From positions 310,001-374,000 of the forward strand of contig NZ_JBHUNX010000001.1 in assembly GCF_042685645.1 (NCBI RefSeq): a stretch of DNA of 64,000 bases, given 5' to 3'. Position 1 is the stretch's first letter, and each line of letters starts with the position of its first letter. The DNA is from Salininema proteolyticum. GTDB taxonomy: Bacteria; Actinomycetota; Actinomycetes; Mycobacteriales; Micromonosporaceae. A program made the position numbers and the translations under genes. The notes beneath the pieces were generated by a model. That model searched no databases, was not told where the DNA came from, and saw only the letters and a list, made by a program, of their open reading frames with translations. Shown here piece after piece: positions 1 to 7,761 of this stretch.

Positions 1-104
1 CGGTCCGGTGCTACTCCATGCGGAGTTCGGCGGTGAGAGTACGGCGAAGGGCCTGTTCCGACTCCGTCGTCGTCGGAGTCCGGGGCGCCGGTGCGCCGCA
101 CAGC

Positions 105-136
105 GAAAGGCCCGCCCCCGCAACGGGGACGGGCCT
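105..136 (-). terminator. Intrinsic terminator of the holin-like gene
   Basis: A GC-rich inverted repeat has arms at 109-120 and 125-136 with a 4-nt loop and one mismatch. On the minus strand it is followed by TTTCGC. It lies just past the stop of the minus-strand membrane protein gene. Bases 1-104 show no gene I can support. Confidence 0.6.
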
Positions 137-163
137 GGAAGCGTCGGTTCCGGTCCGAGCGGT

Positions 164-553
164 CTACTCGGAGGCGACCTTGTCGGGCAGGATGGCGTTG
201 ATGATGGCCACCACGATCGACACGAGCAGGGCGCCGAGGATGGCCCAGCCGAAGTTGTCGATGCTGAAGGGCAGGTCGAACTTCTTGGCCACCCAGGCGG
301 TCAGGTAGAACAGGCCCCCGTTGACCACCAGGGCGAACAGTCCGAGGGTGAGGACGTAGAACCCGCAGCCGACCACCTTGATGATGGGCTTCAGGACGGC
401 GTTGACCAGTCCGAAGATCCCGCCGATCACGATGATGGTCAGGATCTTCTCTCCCAGCCCGGCTCCGCTGAGATTCATGTCGATGCCCGGGAGCAGCCAC
501 GAGACGATCGCGACGGCCAACCCCGTGACCAGGATTTTGACGAGTAGTTTCAT
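164..553 (-). CDS. Phage holin family (YvlD-like) membrane protein
   Basis: This 129-residue integral membrane protein has about four hydrophobic segments (roughly residues 3-23, 35-57, 62-86 and 101-122). The segments have the Gly-rich character of the chromosomal 'phage holin family 4' (YvlD type), for example the stretch GGIFGLVNAVLKPIIK. Such proteins are common single genes in actinobacteria and are not evidence of a prophage. The ATG at 553 is the first Met before the membrane segments; the much longer open frame upstream is antisense to korB. Its molecular role is unknown; cell-envelope stress is an inference from the family. Confidence 0.8.
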   Translation of the reverse strand: MKLLVKILVTGLAVAIVSWLLPGIDMNLSGAGLGEKILTIIVIGGIFGLVNAVLKPIIKVVGCGFYVLTLGLFALVVNGGLFYLTAWVAKKFDLPFSIDNFGWAILGALLVSIVVAIINAILPDKVASE

Positions 554-643
554 AGATCCATAGTGCCAAACCGCCGCCACGCCCGGCGCGGGAGGCTCGC
601 GTTTCGGCGAATCGGGAGGCCCTGGCGTCGGAGCGTGGTGTCC

Positions 644-783
644 TCGGGCGGGGACGGGGCACCCTCCTATCAGTCTGCAAACCCGAACCATGGGCGCGGC
701 CCCTTCGGGCGAGGACGGGGCCCCTAGCCCCCACCCCTCACTGCGTCGTCGGTGTCGGCGGTCCACTCGGGCGGGGACGGGGC
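644..783. repeat. Three 17-bp direct repeats at about 61-nt spacing
   Basis: The motif TCGGGCGGGGACGGGGC occurs at 644-660, at 705-721 (one change, GCGAGG for GCGGGG) and at 767-783. The copies start 61 and 62 nt apart. The DNA between copies is only weakly similar, so this is a spaced repeat rather than a clean tandem array. Flanking GGCCCC/GGGGCC pairs could let the middle copy fold. Function is unknown. Confidence 0.7.
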
Positions 784-809
784 CCTGTGGACGGCGGGGA
801 GCACGCAGA

Positions 810-846
810 ACGGCGGGGGCGGCGGTCGAACCGCCGCCCCCGCCGT
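810..846 (-). terminator. Strong hairpin terminator of korAB
   Basis: A perfect 17-bp inverted repeat (arms 810-826 and 830-846) with a 3-nt CGA loop begins 27 nt past the korB stop codon. There is no long T-tract, as is usual for high-GC terminators. Confidence 0.8.
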
Positions 847-873
847 GGAGGTCGTCTTCCGTGTCCGCTTCTC

Positions 874-1902
874 CTACAACACGGTCCAGGTGTCGCCGGA
901 GTGCAGCAGGCCCTCGAGCGCCTCGCGGCGGTTGACGCCGGCGCTGGCCTCCGCGACCTGTTCCTGCGTGCCCTGGTCGTAGGTGGTCCGCTTGATGTTG
1001 CGGAACACCCCGATCGGCGTGTGGTCGAGGGCCGTGCCCGAGAGGCGCGACAGGGAGAAGGCGTAACCGGGGTCGGCCACGTCCTCTTTGTGCACCACGA
1101 TGTCGTCGCTGTCGGCGACGCTGTCGGTCTCCACGACCTCGAGCCCGTATCCGGAGCGGACGACGGCCTTGTCTCCGAAGACGATCGGCTTGCCGTCGTC
1201 GAGGCGGATGAGCGCCTCGTCGCGCGTCTGCGGGCTCTTGAGCGTCTCGAACGCGCCGTCGTTGAAGATCGGGCAGTTCTGGTAGATCTCGACGAAGGCG
1301 CTGCCCTCGTGCTCGGCGGCCGCCTTGAGGGTGGCCTTCAGGTGCGCGCGGTCGGAGTCGAGGGTCCGGGCCACGAACGAGGCCTCGGCGCCCAGCGCCA
1401 GCGACAGCGGGTTGAACGGCTCGTCCACGCTTCCCACGGGGGAGGACTTGGTCAGCTTGCCCGGCTCGGAGGTCGGCGAGTACTGGCCCTTGGTGAGTCC
1501 GTAGATCCGGTTGTTGAACAGCAGGATCTTGAAGTTCACGTTGCGCCGCAGGGCGTGGATGAGGTGGTTGCCTCCGATGGACAGCGCGTCGCCGTCGCCG
1601 GTGACCACCCAGACCGAGAGGTCCGGACGGCTGGTCGCGAGACCGGTGGCGATGGACGGGGCGCGCCCGTGGATGGAGTGCATCCCGTAGGTGTCCAGGT
1701 AGTACGGGAAGCGGCTGGAGCAGCCGATGCCCGAGACGAAGGCGATGTTCTCCTTCTCCAGGCCCAGTTCGGGCAGGAAGGACTGCATGGCGGCGAGGAT
1801 CGCGTAGTCGCCGCAGCCGGGGCACCAGCGGACCTCCTGGTCGGACTTGAAGTCCTTCGCCTTGAGGGCCGGCTTCTTCGTCAGTTCGATGGAGTCAGTC
1901 AT
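874..1902 (-). CDS. korB: 2-oxoacid:ferredoxin oxidoreductase, beta subunit
   Basis: This is the catalytic thiamine-diphosphate subunit of a 2-oxoglutarate (or related 2-oxoacid) ferredoxin oxidoreductase. It converts the 2-oxoacid and CoA to acyl-CoA and CO2 and passes electrons to ferredoxin. The 342 residues include the N-terminal WCPGCGD motif (Cys27 and Cys30), further cysteines in GIGCSS and YQNCPIF that complete the [4Fe-4S] site, and the ThDP motif from GDGDALSIGGNH to LLFNN. Its ATG overlaps the korA stop by 4 nt, so translation is probably coupled. In actinobacteria the pair works as an alternative to 2-oxoglutarate dehydrogenase; the exact substrate cannot be read from sequence. 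Confidence 0.95.
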   Translation of the reverse strand: MTDSIELTKKPALKAKDFKSDQEVRWCPGCGDYAILAAMQSFLPELGLEKENIAFVSGIGCSSRFPYYLDTYGMHSIHGRAPSIATGLATSRPDLSVWVVTGDGDALSIGGNHLIHALRRNVNFKILLFNNRIYGLTKGQYSPTSEPGKLTKSSPVGSVDEPFNPLSLALGAEASFVARTLDSDRAHLKATLKAAAEHEGSAFVEIYQNCPIFNDGAFETLKSPQTRDEALIRLDDGKPIVFGDKAVVRSGYGLEVVETDSVADSDDIVVHKEDVADPGYAFSLSRLSGTALDHTPIGVFRNIKRTTYDQGTQEQVAEASAGVNRREALEGLLHSGDTWTVL

Positions 1903-3749
1903 TTCTCGATCGCCTCTTTGACTGCGGTGACCAGTTCGGTAGAGGTGAAGGGGAGTCCCCTCACCCTGTTGAAGCCCTCGACGTGTCCGGCGTCGAACTT
2001 CCCGCGCAGCAGGAGCGACAGCTGGCCGAGGTTCATCTCCGGCACGATGACCTTCTCATAGGAGCCGAGCACCTTCTGCGTGTTGGCGGGGAACGGGCTG
2101 AGGTGGCGGAAGTGGGTCCGCGCGACCTTGACGCCCTCCTCGCGCAGCGACTTGACCGCCTGGCCGATCGGGCCCCACGTGGAGCCCCAGCCGGCGATGA
2201 GGATGTCGGCGCCGTCCGGGTCGTCCACGACCAGGTCCGGCACCGCGATGCCGTCGATCTTGGCCTGGCGCGTGCGCACCATGTGGTCGTGGTTCTCCGG
2301 GTCGTAGGAGATGTTGCCCGTGCCGTCGGCCTTCTCGATGCCGCCGACGCGGTGCTCCAGCCCCGGCGTGCCCGGCACGGCCCACGGACGGGCCAGGGTC
2401 TCCGGGTCGCGCTGGTAGGGCAGGAAGACGGGGTTGCCGTCCTTGTCGGTGGCGTTGGGCTCGCCGGCGAACTCGACGCTCAGGTCGGGCAGGTCGTCGA
2501 CGGACGGCAGGTTCCACGGCTCGGAGCCGTTGGCCAGGTAGCCGTCCGACAGGAGCATGACCGGCGTGCGGTACTGCGTCGCTATGCGCGCCGCGTCGAG
2601 GGCGGCGTCGTAGCAGTCGGCGGGCGACTGCGGAGCGATGATCGCGATGGGGGCCTCGCCGTGGCGGCCGTAGTGGGCCATCAGCAGGTCGGCCTGCTCG
2701 GTCTTGGTCGGCATGCCCGTCGAGGGGCCGGCTCGCTGCACGTCGATGACGATCAGCGGCAGCTCCAGCATCACGCCCAGCGAGATGGTCTCGGACTTGA
2801 GCGCGATGCCCGGGCCCGAGGACGTCGTCACGCCGAGCGCGCCGCCCCACGAGGCGCCGAGAGCGGCGCCGACGGCGGCGATCTCGTCCTCCATCTGGGC
2901 GGTCGTCACGCCGAAGCGCTTGTGCTTGGACAGCTCGTGGAGGACGTCGCTGGCCGGGGTGATCGGGTAGGCCCCCAGGAAGACCGGGAGGTCGGTGGCG
3001 ATTCCGGCGGCGACGATGCCCCACGCGAGGGCCAGGTTGCCGGTGATGTTGCGGTAGGTGCCGGCCGGCAGCTCGGCCGGGGGCACCTCGAAGCGGACGG
3101 CGAAGGCCTCGGCGGTCTCGCCGTAGTTCCATCCGGCCTTGACGGCGGAGATGTTGGCCTCGGCGATGTCGGGCTTGGAGGAGAACTTCTTGCGGAGGAA
3201 CTCCTCGGTCGTCTCCAGGGAGCGCGAGTACATCCAGGACAGCAGGCCGAGCGCGAACATGTTCTTGCTCCGGGCGGCGTCGCGTTTGCCGATGTCGAAC
3301 TCTTCGAGCGCCTTGATCGTCAGAGACGTCAGCGGGACCTCGTGGACGTAGTAGCTCTCGAGGGAGCCGTCCTCCAGAGGACTGGCCTCGTAGCCGACCT
3401 TGGAGAGGTTGCGCTTGCTGAACTCGTCGGTGTTGACGATGATCGTGCCGCCGGGCTTGAGGTCGCGAAGGTTGGCCTTGAGCGCGGCGGGGTTCATGGC
3501 GATGAGGACCTCGGGCGTGTCGCCGGGGGTCATGATGTCGGAGTCCGCGAAGTGGATCTGGAAGCTGGAGACGCCTGGGAGGGTTCCTGCGGGGGCGCGG
3601 ATCTCGGCGGGGAAGTTGGGCAGAGTGGACAGGTCGTTGCCCAGTCTGGCGGTTTCGGCGGTGAAGCGGTCGCCTGTCAACTGCATCCCGTCGCCGGAGT
3701 CCCCCGCGAAACGGATGACTACCCGGTCGAGCTGCCGGACGGTATTCAC
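1899..3749 (-). CDS. korA: 2-oxoacid:acceptor oxidoreductase, fused gamma-alpha subunit
   Basis: This 616-residue partner of KorB has an N-terminal gamma domain (about 10-190, beginning with the glycine-rich RFAGDSGDGMQLTG) followed by the pyrimidine-binding alpha domain. The latter carries the diagnostic YPITPASD motif near residue 262. Start choice: a GTG at 3749 sits 6 nt after TAAGGAG, whereas the first open codon is a TTG one codon earlier. Transcription presumably starts in the 287-nt gap before the sigma-partner gene. It forms an operon with korB. Confidence 0.95.
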   Translation of the reverse strand: MNTVRQLDRVVIRFAGDSGDGMQLTGDRFTAETARLGNDLSTLPNFPAEIRAPAGTLPGVSSFQIHFADSDIMTPGDTPEVLIAMNPAALKANLRDLKPGGTIIVNTDEFSKRNLSKVGYEASPLEDGSLESYYVHEVPLTSLTIKALEEFDIGKRDAARSKNMFALGLLSWMYSRSLETTEEFLRKKFSSKPDIAEANISAVKAGWNYGETAEAFAVRFEVPPAELPAGTYRNITGNLALAWGIVAAGIATDLPVFLGAYPITPASDVLHELSKHKRFGVTTAQMEDEIAAVGAALGASWGGALGVTTSSGPGIALKSETISLGVMLELPLIVIDVQRAGPSTGMPTKTEQADLLMAHYGRHGEAPIAIIAPQSPADCYDAALDAARIATQYRTPVMLLSDGYLANGSEPWNLPSVDDLPDLSVEFAGEPNATDKDGNPVFLPYQRDPETLARPWAVPGTPGLEHRVGGIEKADGTGNISYDPENHDHMVRTRQAKIDGIAVPDLVVDDPDGADILIAGWGSTWGPIGQAVKSLREEGVKVARTHFRHLSPFPANTQKVLGSYEKVIVPEMNLGQLSLLLRGKFDAGHVEGFNRVRGLPFTSTELVTAVKEAIEK

Positions 3750-3985
3750 CAAAGGCTCCTTAGCGGGTGTTGTGCGTCTGCGACGCCGGTTTTGACAACA
3801 TGTCCTTTTGCTGTGCTACTGCGATGCTACGCCGTGGCGGGCGGTCTGCCCAGCGGCGGCGCGGCTCCTACGCGGCCTCACCAGGATAACCGCACGCACG
3901 GTGTGACCTGCTCGACGCGAGCCCTGAGTCCGCATATTGAGACAGTATATTCCATTCCGTGGGAGGTGGATGACGGCATGAGAAA

Positions 3986-4017
3986 AGGCGCAGGTAAGGC
4001 TACCCTTTCCTGCGCCT
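3986..4017 (-). terminator. Terminator of the sigma-factor operon
   Basis: Perfect 9-bp arms (3986-3994 and 4009-4017) with a 14-nt loop are followed on the minus strand by TTTTCT. The hairpin lies 20 nt past the stop of the membrane partner gene. Confidence 0.85.
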
Positions 4018-4036
4018 CGGCGTCTCTCCGGGCCTG

Positions 4037-4909
4037 TCAGTCCTCTTGGTCGCCCTCCGTGTCCCCGGTCTCCTTCTGAGACTCACTCGGCTCCACGGAG
4101 TCGGACGGGTCGGGGCTCGGCGGCTGCTCGTCCTCGACCTTCTCGAAGCGCTCCCCGTCCCAGGCGAGGACGTGGGTGGCCTCTTCCCCCTCGTCGGTGA
4201 CCGCCACGGTCAGGTGGCCGTCCTCGGTCTGTCCGACCTCCTCCAGCGCGGCGGACGTCCCGCCCCGCCAGATCCAGGCCCGCTGCACGGGCGAGTCGGA
4301 GTCCGTGAACAGGCCCAGCGCGGTCCGGCCCGAGCAAGTGACGGTGACCAGCAGGTCGTCCTCGCCGTCCCCGGTCGCGTCGAGGACCTCGGCGCCCCTG
4401 ACGCTCCAGGGGGCCTCCTCGTCCTCGGCGACCGCCAGGGACCGTTCCCCGGGGTCGTAGGGGAAGGCGCCGCCCGTGCACTCGGCCTGCTCCCAGTCGC
4501 GGAAGGTGATGGTCTCCACCACCTGCTCCTTCTCGGGATCGGCCTCCAGGCTCGGGGAGGGGCTCGGGCTCTGCTCCGGCGGAGCGGTCTCGTCGGCCGG
4601 CACGACCGGCTCCCCGATGATGCTCTCGGTCTCGGTGTTCTCCACGACGGGCGGGTCGTCGGCGATCTCGTCGGGGTCGCCCAGGCTCTGCGCCACGGCG
4701 AAACCGCCGACGGTCAGCAGCGCCCCGGCACCCAGCACGGCGCCGGCCGAGACCGCCTTGCGCCGCAAGCGCCGCTGCGGGGCGTAGAGGATGTCGCCCA
4801 CCGCGGGACGGTCGACCTCCGAGGAAACGGACGCCTGCATGGCGTGGAACGCGCGGCGCAGCTCGTCGCCGAACTCGTCGTTCTCGATGTCGTCACCGTT
4901 CTGCGTCAT
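4037..4909 (-). CDS. Single-pass membrane protein, putative sigma-factor partner
   Basis: This 290-residue protein has a cytoplasmic N-terminus (1-52), one transmembrane helix (about 53-73), a Pro/Ser/Glu-rich linker (80-130), a folded extracytoplasmic region with two Cys residues, and an acidic Ser/Pro-rich tail. The VLDATGDGEDDLLVTVTC stretch resembles secreted FG-GAP-like modules. It overlaps the upstream sigma gene by 4 nt. That coupling and topology suggest an anti-sigma or signal-sensing role, but no HxxxCxxC zinc anti-sigma motif is present. Function is inferred from position. Confidence 0.75.
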   Translation of the reverse strand: MTQNGDDIENDEFGDELRRAFHAMQASVSSEVDRPAVGDILYAPQRRLRRKAVSAGAVLGAGALLTVGGFAVAQSLGDPDEIADDPPVVENTETESIIGEPVVPADETAPPEQSPSPSPSLEADPEKEQVVETITFRDWEQAECTGGAFPYDPGERSLAVAEDEEAPWSVRGAEVLDATGDGEDDLLVTVTCSGRTALGLFTDSDSPVQRAWIWRGGTSAALEEVGQTEDGHLTVAVTDEGEEATHVLAWDGERFEKVEDEQPPSPDPSDSVEPSESQKETGDTEGDQED

Positions 4910-5724
4910 CGTCGGCTACCTCCCCTCTGTGTCCTGGCGGCATCGGCCGCACCCTGGTCCTTTGATTCGCCCGCCCGGGCCGACGGCCCCCCGGCGGAAT
5001 ACTCGCCCCGGTCGGGCGCCCCGGAGGCGGCCCCCCGTGCCGAGGCCCCGGCGTCCGGCGAGGAGCCCCGCTCGTCGCCGACGTCCACCGGCTTGGCCAG
5101 CACGTGCGTGTCGTCCGGAGGAGCCCCGGTGCGGCGCAGTGACTCCCTGTCGTCGCCGAGGATCTCGGCCAGCTCCTTCCGCCCGCGGTGCAGCCAGGAC
5201 TTGACCGTCCCGACCCGCACCCCGCACGCCTCGGCGATCTGCGCGACCCGCATGTCGGCCATATAGTGCATGACGAGCGCCTTGCGCTGGCGGGCGCCGA
5301 CCTTCTGGAGCGCGTCGCGCAATGCGATGTGGTCGGGGTTCGCGGCGGGAACGCCCTCGGGCTCGCGCTGCTTGAGAAGGAACTTGCGGGCCACCTGGAG
5401 GCGCCGGTGCCGGTTCGTGGCCAGATTCCACGCCACCCGGCGGACCCAGGCCAGCGGCTGCTCGTAACCGCCGATCTTCTCCCAGCGCTGCCACGCGCGG
5501 AGGAAGGCCTCCTGGACCATGTCCTGGGCTTCCACGGCGTCCCCGAGATAAGCGGCGACCTGGGCGGCGAGATCCGAATAGTGAGCCTCATAAAGGTCAA
5601 TGAAGTCGGATTCGGTGCGCACGGACACTCCACGGTCGATAGGGGACGCGACTGCCAACGTCTGTTGCGTCGGTCCCACTATTGTGGCGCGCGGCGAAAG
5701 CGCGGCGGCAATTGGGGTGGCCAT
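4906..5724 (-). CDS. SigE-family ECF RNA polymerase sigma factor
   Basis: Sigma region 2 (about 38-105, with YLGDAVEAQDMVQEAFLRAW) and region 4 (about 130-185, with AQIAEACGVRVGTVKSWLHRGR) identify a group-IV sigma factor. The protein has 272 residues because of a roughly 80-residue low-complexity Gly/Ala/Ser/Arg tail after region 4, which ordinary ECF factors lack. The ATG at 5724 follows GGAG at a slightly long spacing; a GTG near 5625 would remove 33 residues before region 2 and is an alternative. It is co-transcribed and translationally coupled with the membrane protein at 4037-4909. Confidence 0.9.
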   Translation of the reverse strand: MATPIAAALSPRATIVGPTQQTLAVASPIDRGVSVRTESDFIDLYEAHYSDLAAQVAAYLGDAVEAQDMVQEAFLRAWQRWEKIGGYEQPLAWVRRVAWNLATNRHRRLQVARKFLLKQREPEGVPAANPDHIALRDALQKVGARQRKALVMHYMADMRVAQIAEACGVRVGTVKSWLHRGRKELAEILGDDRESLRRTGAPPDDTHVLAKPVDVGDERGSSPDAGASARGAASGAPDRGEYSAGGPSARAGESKDQGAADAARTQRGGSRR

Positions 5725-5971
5725 TTTCAGTGTTCTCCACTTTTCGGGGTTGAGCGGACCGCGACCCCCGGTGGTAATCCGGGGGGACTCTGGGCACTGC
5801 CCCCCGCCCGACGGGTCGCGTCTTATCTACTGAACAATCGGCGACTCGTTTTGGTTGCACGGGTGAACTCGGTATCCGCCTCCGCGGCGAACCGCCCGGC
5901 CGCGCCGCCCGGGCGGCGAACACGGCGGACTCCGGTGCCGCACACCCATGCTCCCGGGCCGTCGACGAGGC

Positions 5972-7141
5972 TCACACCTCCTCGACCTCCCAGGCCACGT
6001 GGCGCTCGCCCACCCGCGTGAGCACGACGACGGCCTCCCCGCCGCCCTTCAACTTCAACTGCCGGCGCAGCGCCTGCGGATCGACGCCGGTCCCGCGCTG
6101 CTTGATCGTCAAACGGCCGACGTCCCTCCGCCGCAGCTCCTTGGCCAGGGCCTTGGCCTTGAACGGCAGCTCGCCCACGATCCGCCACTGCTGCACCCAG
6201 GGGCTCTCCACCCGCCGCGGAGCGTAGAGGTACGCGATCGACTCGTGCCCCACATGGGCGCCGAGCTCGCCGGCCAGCCTCCCCACCAGCTCGGAGCGGA
6301 TCACCGCGCCGTCCGGCTCCAGCAGGAACTCACCGCCCTCCCCGGAGAACGGCGCCGGCGGGACCTCATCGGACGCCATCTCCTGCCAGGACTCACCGTC
6401 CCAGAGCGAGGCGCGGCGCCGGAACTCGGCCGCCCCGCCCGACCACAGGCAAGCCTCCACGACCGCCCCGCCGACCGACACCCACTCCGCCTCGCCGCCC
6501 AGGGCGTCGGCCCACTCGCGGTCGATGCCCGGACCCAGCTTCAAGGCCGCCGGCCGGCCCCGGAACCGCTCCGCCACCGCCGACAGCGGGGGAAGGTAGG
6601 CCTCCGGATCGAACTTCCGCCCGGCCCCGTCGCGGCGGGCCGGATCGGCGAACCCCGCCCCCCGCACCTCGGCCTCTAGCGCGTCGCCCTCCACGACCTC
6701 GATCCGGTCGCCCAGGCCCCAGGCCTCGGCGTTGCGCCGCGCCATCCACGCCGTCAGCGGGTCCCGCTCCACCGCGCGGACCCGCAACCCGGCGCTCGCC
6801 AGCGCCAGGGACTCGGTCCCCAGCCCCGCGCACAGGTCGGTCGCCTCGTCGGCGAAACGGGCCAGGCGCTCGCCGTGCCGCAGCGCGACGGGCCACCTCG
6901 TCGCCTGCTCCAGGCCCGCTCGGGTGAAGTACATCGCCTCGGCCCGGGCGCCGAACTTCGAACGGGCCCTTTCCCTCAGCTCCGCCAGCCCCACGGCCGC
7001 CGCGACCAGGGCCGGATCGTCCCAGCGCCGCCGCAGGACGGTCGAGGCGCGGTGCCCCTCGGCGGCCCAGGCGGAGGCCGCCGCCGTTCGCAGCTCCGCG
7101 TCGTCCGCGAGCCTCTCCCACGTCTCGTCCGACACCCGCAT
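5972..7141 (-). CDS. Class I SAM-dependent methyltransferase with THUMP-like C-terminal domain
   Basis: In this 389-residue protein the SAM-binding core starts at DLCAGLGTESLALA (about residue 105). ADPARRDGAGR matches the DPxR signature of this family, and the C-terminal third (about 310-389) resembles the THUMP-like RNA-binding domain of predicted RNA methyltransferases. The start at 7141 is the Met after GAGAAGGGGA, with the divergent groESL control region on the other side. The substrate is unknown; a structural RNA is the family expectation. Confidence 0.85.
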   Translation of the reverse strand: MRVSDETWERLADDAELRTAAASAWAAEGHRASTVLRRRWDDPALVAAAVGLAELRERARSKFGARAEAMYFTRAGLEQATRWPVALRHGERLARFADEATDLCAGLGTESLALASAGLRVRAVERDPLTAWMARRNAEAWGLGDRIEVVEGDALEAEVRGAGFADPARRDGAGRKFDPEAYLPPLSAVAERFRGRPAALKLGPGIDREWADALGGEAEWVSVGGAVVEACLWSGGAAEFRRRASLWDGESWQEMASDEVPPAPFSGEGGEFLLEPDGAVIRSELVGRLAGELGAHVGHESIAYLYAPRRVESPWVQQWRIVGELPFKAKALAKELRRRDVGRLTIKQRGTGVDPQALRRQLKLKGGGEAVVVLTRVGERHVAWEVEEV

Positions 7142-7196
7142 TCCCCTTCTCACACCCGTTTGCAAAACGTCTCTACCAGTGGAAACAATACAATAA

Positions 7197-7223
7197 TTAG
7201 CACTCGTGACGTGAGATTGCCAG
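7197..7223 (+). promoter_or_regulatory. Degenerate second CIRCE operator
   Basis: A perfect left half TTAGCACTC (7197-7205) is followed after 9 nt by GATTGCCAG, which matches 6 of 9 positions of the consensus right half GAGTGCTAA. It lies 41 nt upstream of the better CIRCE, so it may give HrcA a second weaker site. Confidence 0.55.
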
Positions 7224-7237
7224 CCGACTGGACGGTC

Positions 7238-7264
7238 TTGGCACTCTCGGTGGTAGAGTGCTAA
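7238..7264 (+). promoter_or_regulatory. CIRCE heat-shock operator (HrcA site)
   Basis: TTGGCACTC, a 9-nt spacer and GAGTGCTAA match the CIRCE consensus with a single change in the left arm. It sits 107 nt before groES, where HrcA repression of groESL is expected. Confidence 0.93.
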
Positions 7265-7371
7265 TGGAGGCGGTGACGCCGCCTCCGCACCAGCCACTAC
7301 GGCCTTGGCACCGCGACGACAAGGCCGGTGAACGTGGCGGCTAGCAATCCAGTTCAAGTTTGGAGAAACGC

Positions 7372-7671
7372 ATGAGCAAGGCTGCCATCAAGCCGCTGGG
7401 TGACCGCATCGTCGTCCAGCCGAGCGAGGCCGAGACCACCACCGCCTCGGGCATCGTCATCCCCGACTCCGCCAAGGAGAAGCCCCAGGAGGGCACCGTC
7501 CTGGCGGTCGGCCCGGGCAACGTGGACGACAAGGGCAACCGCATCCCCGTCGACGTGAACGTCGGCGACGTGGTCATCTACTCCAAGTACGGCGGCACCG
7601 AGATCAAGCACGCCGACGAGGAGTACCTCGTCCTCTCCTCGCGCGACGTCCTCGCGATCGTCGAGAAGTAA
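7372..7671 (+). CDS. groES: Co-chaperonin GroES
   Basis: The 99-residue 10-kDa chaperonin forms the heptameric cap of GroEL. Recognisable parts are the N-terminal KPLGDRIVV strand, the mobile loop around residues 19-33 (TTTASGIVIPDSAKEKPQEG) and the C-terminal YLVLSSRDVLAIVEK. The ATG at 7372 is preceded by GGAG; the TTG at 7360 has no good ribosome site. It is the first gene of a CIRCE-regulated groES-groEL operon. Confidence 0.98.
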   Translation: MSKAAIKPLGDRIVVQPSEAETTTASGIVIPDSAKEKPQEGTVLAVGPGNVDDKGNRIPVDVNVGDVVIYSKYGGTEIKHADEEYLVLSSRDVLAIVEK

Positions 7672-7718
7672 GCACCCAGGGCCTTGCCTCGCCGCAGGGC
7701 CCTCAGTGCATTCTTCCC

Positions 7719-7747
7719 GTCAGTGCTTTTTTAAAGTCAGTGCTTTT
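7719..7747 (+). repeat. 12-bp direct repeat in the groES-groEL spacer
   Basis: GTCAGTGCTTTT occurs at 7719-7730 and 7736-7747, ending just before the groEL ribosome site. A related TCAGTGC lies a little upstream. It may be a small local duplication in the leader of groEL; no function is claimed. Confidence 0.6.
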
Positions 7748-7761
7748 CTAAGGAAAGAGAC

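Larger units (their letters stand above)
554..873. other. Gene-free spacer between korB and the holin-like gene
   Basis: No convincing gene lies in these 320 bases. They hold the korAB terminator, three copies of a 17-bp GC-rich repeat, and presumably the promoter of the holin-like gene near 560-620. Confidence 0.5.

Noticed and set aside
164..553. Holin-like protein taken as a prophage sign
   Set aside because: YvlD-type holin-family proteins are ordinary chromosomal genes and no other phage gene is nearby.
644..783. CRISPR array
   Set aside because: Three GC-rich 17-bp copies are too few and too short, the spacing DNA is related between copies, and no cas genes are present.
1983..4079. 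Long plus-strand frame of 698 codons across korA
   Set aside because: It is the antisense shadow of korA, rich in Gly/Arg/Ala with no domains. korA has clear motifs and a ribosome site.
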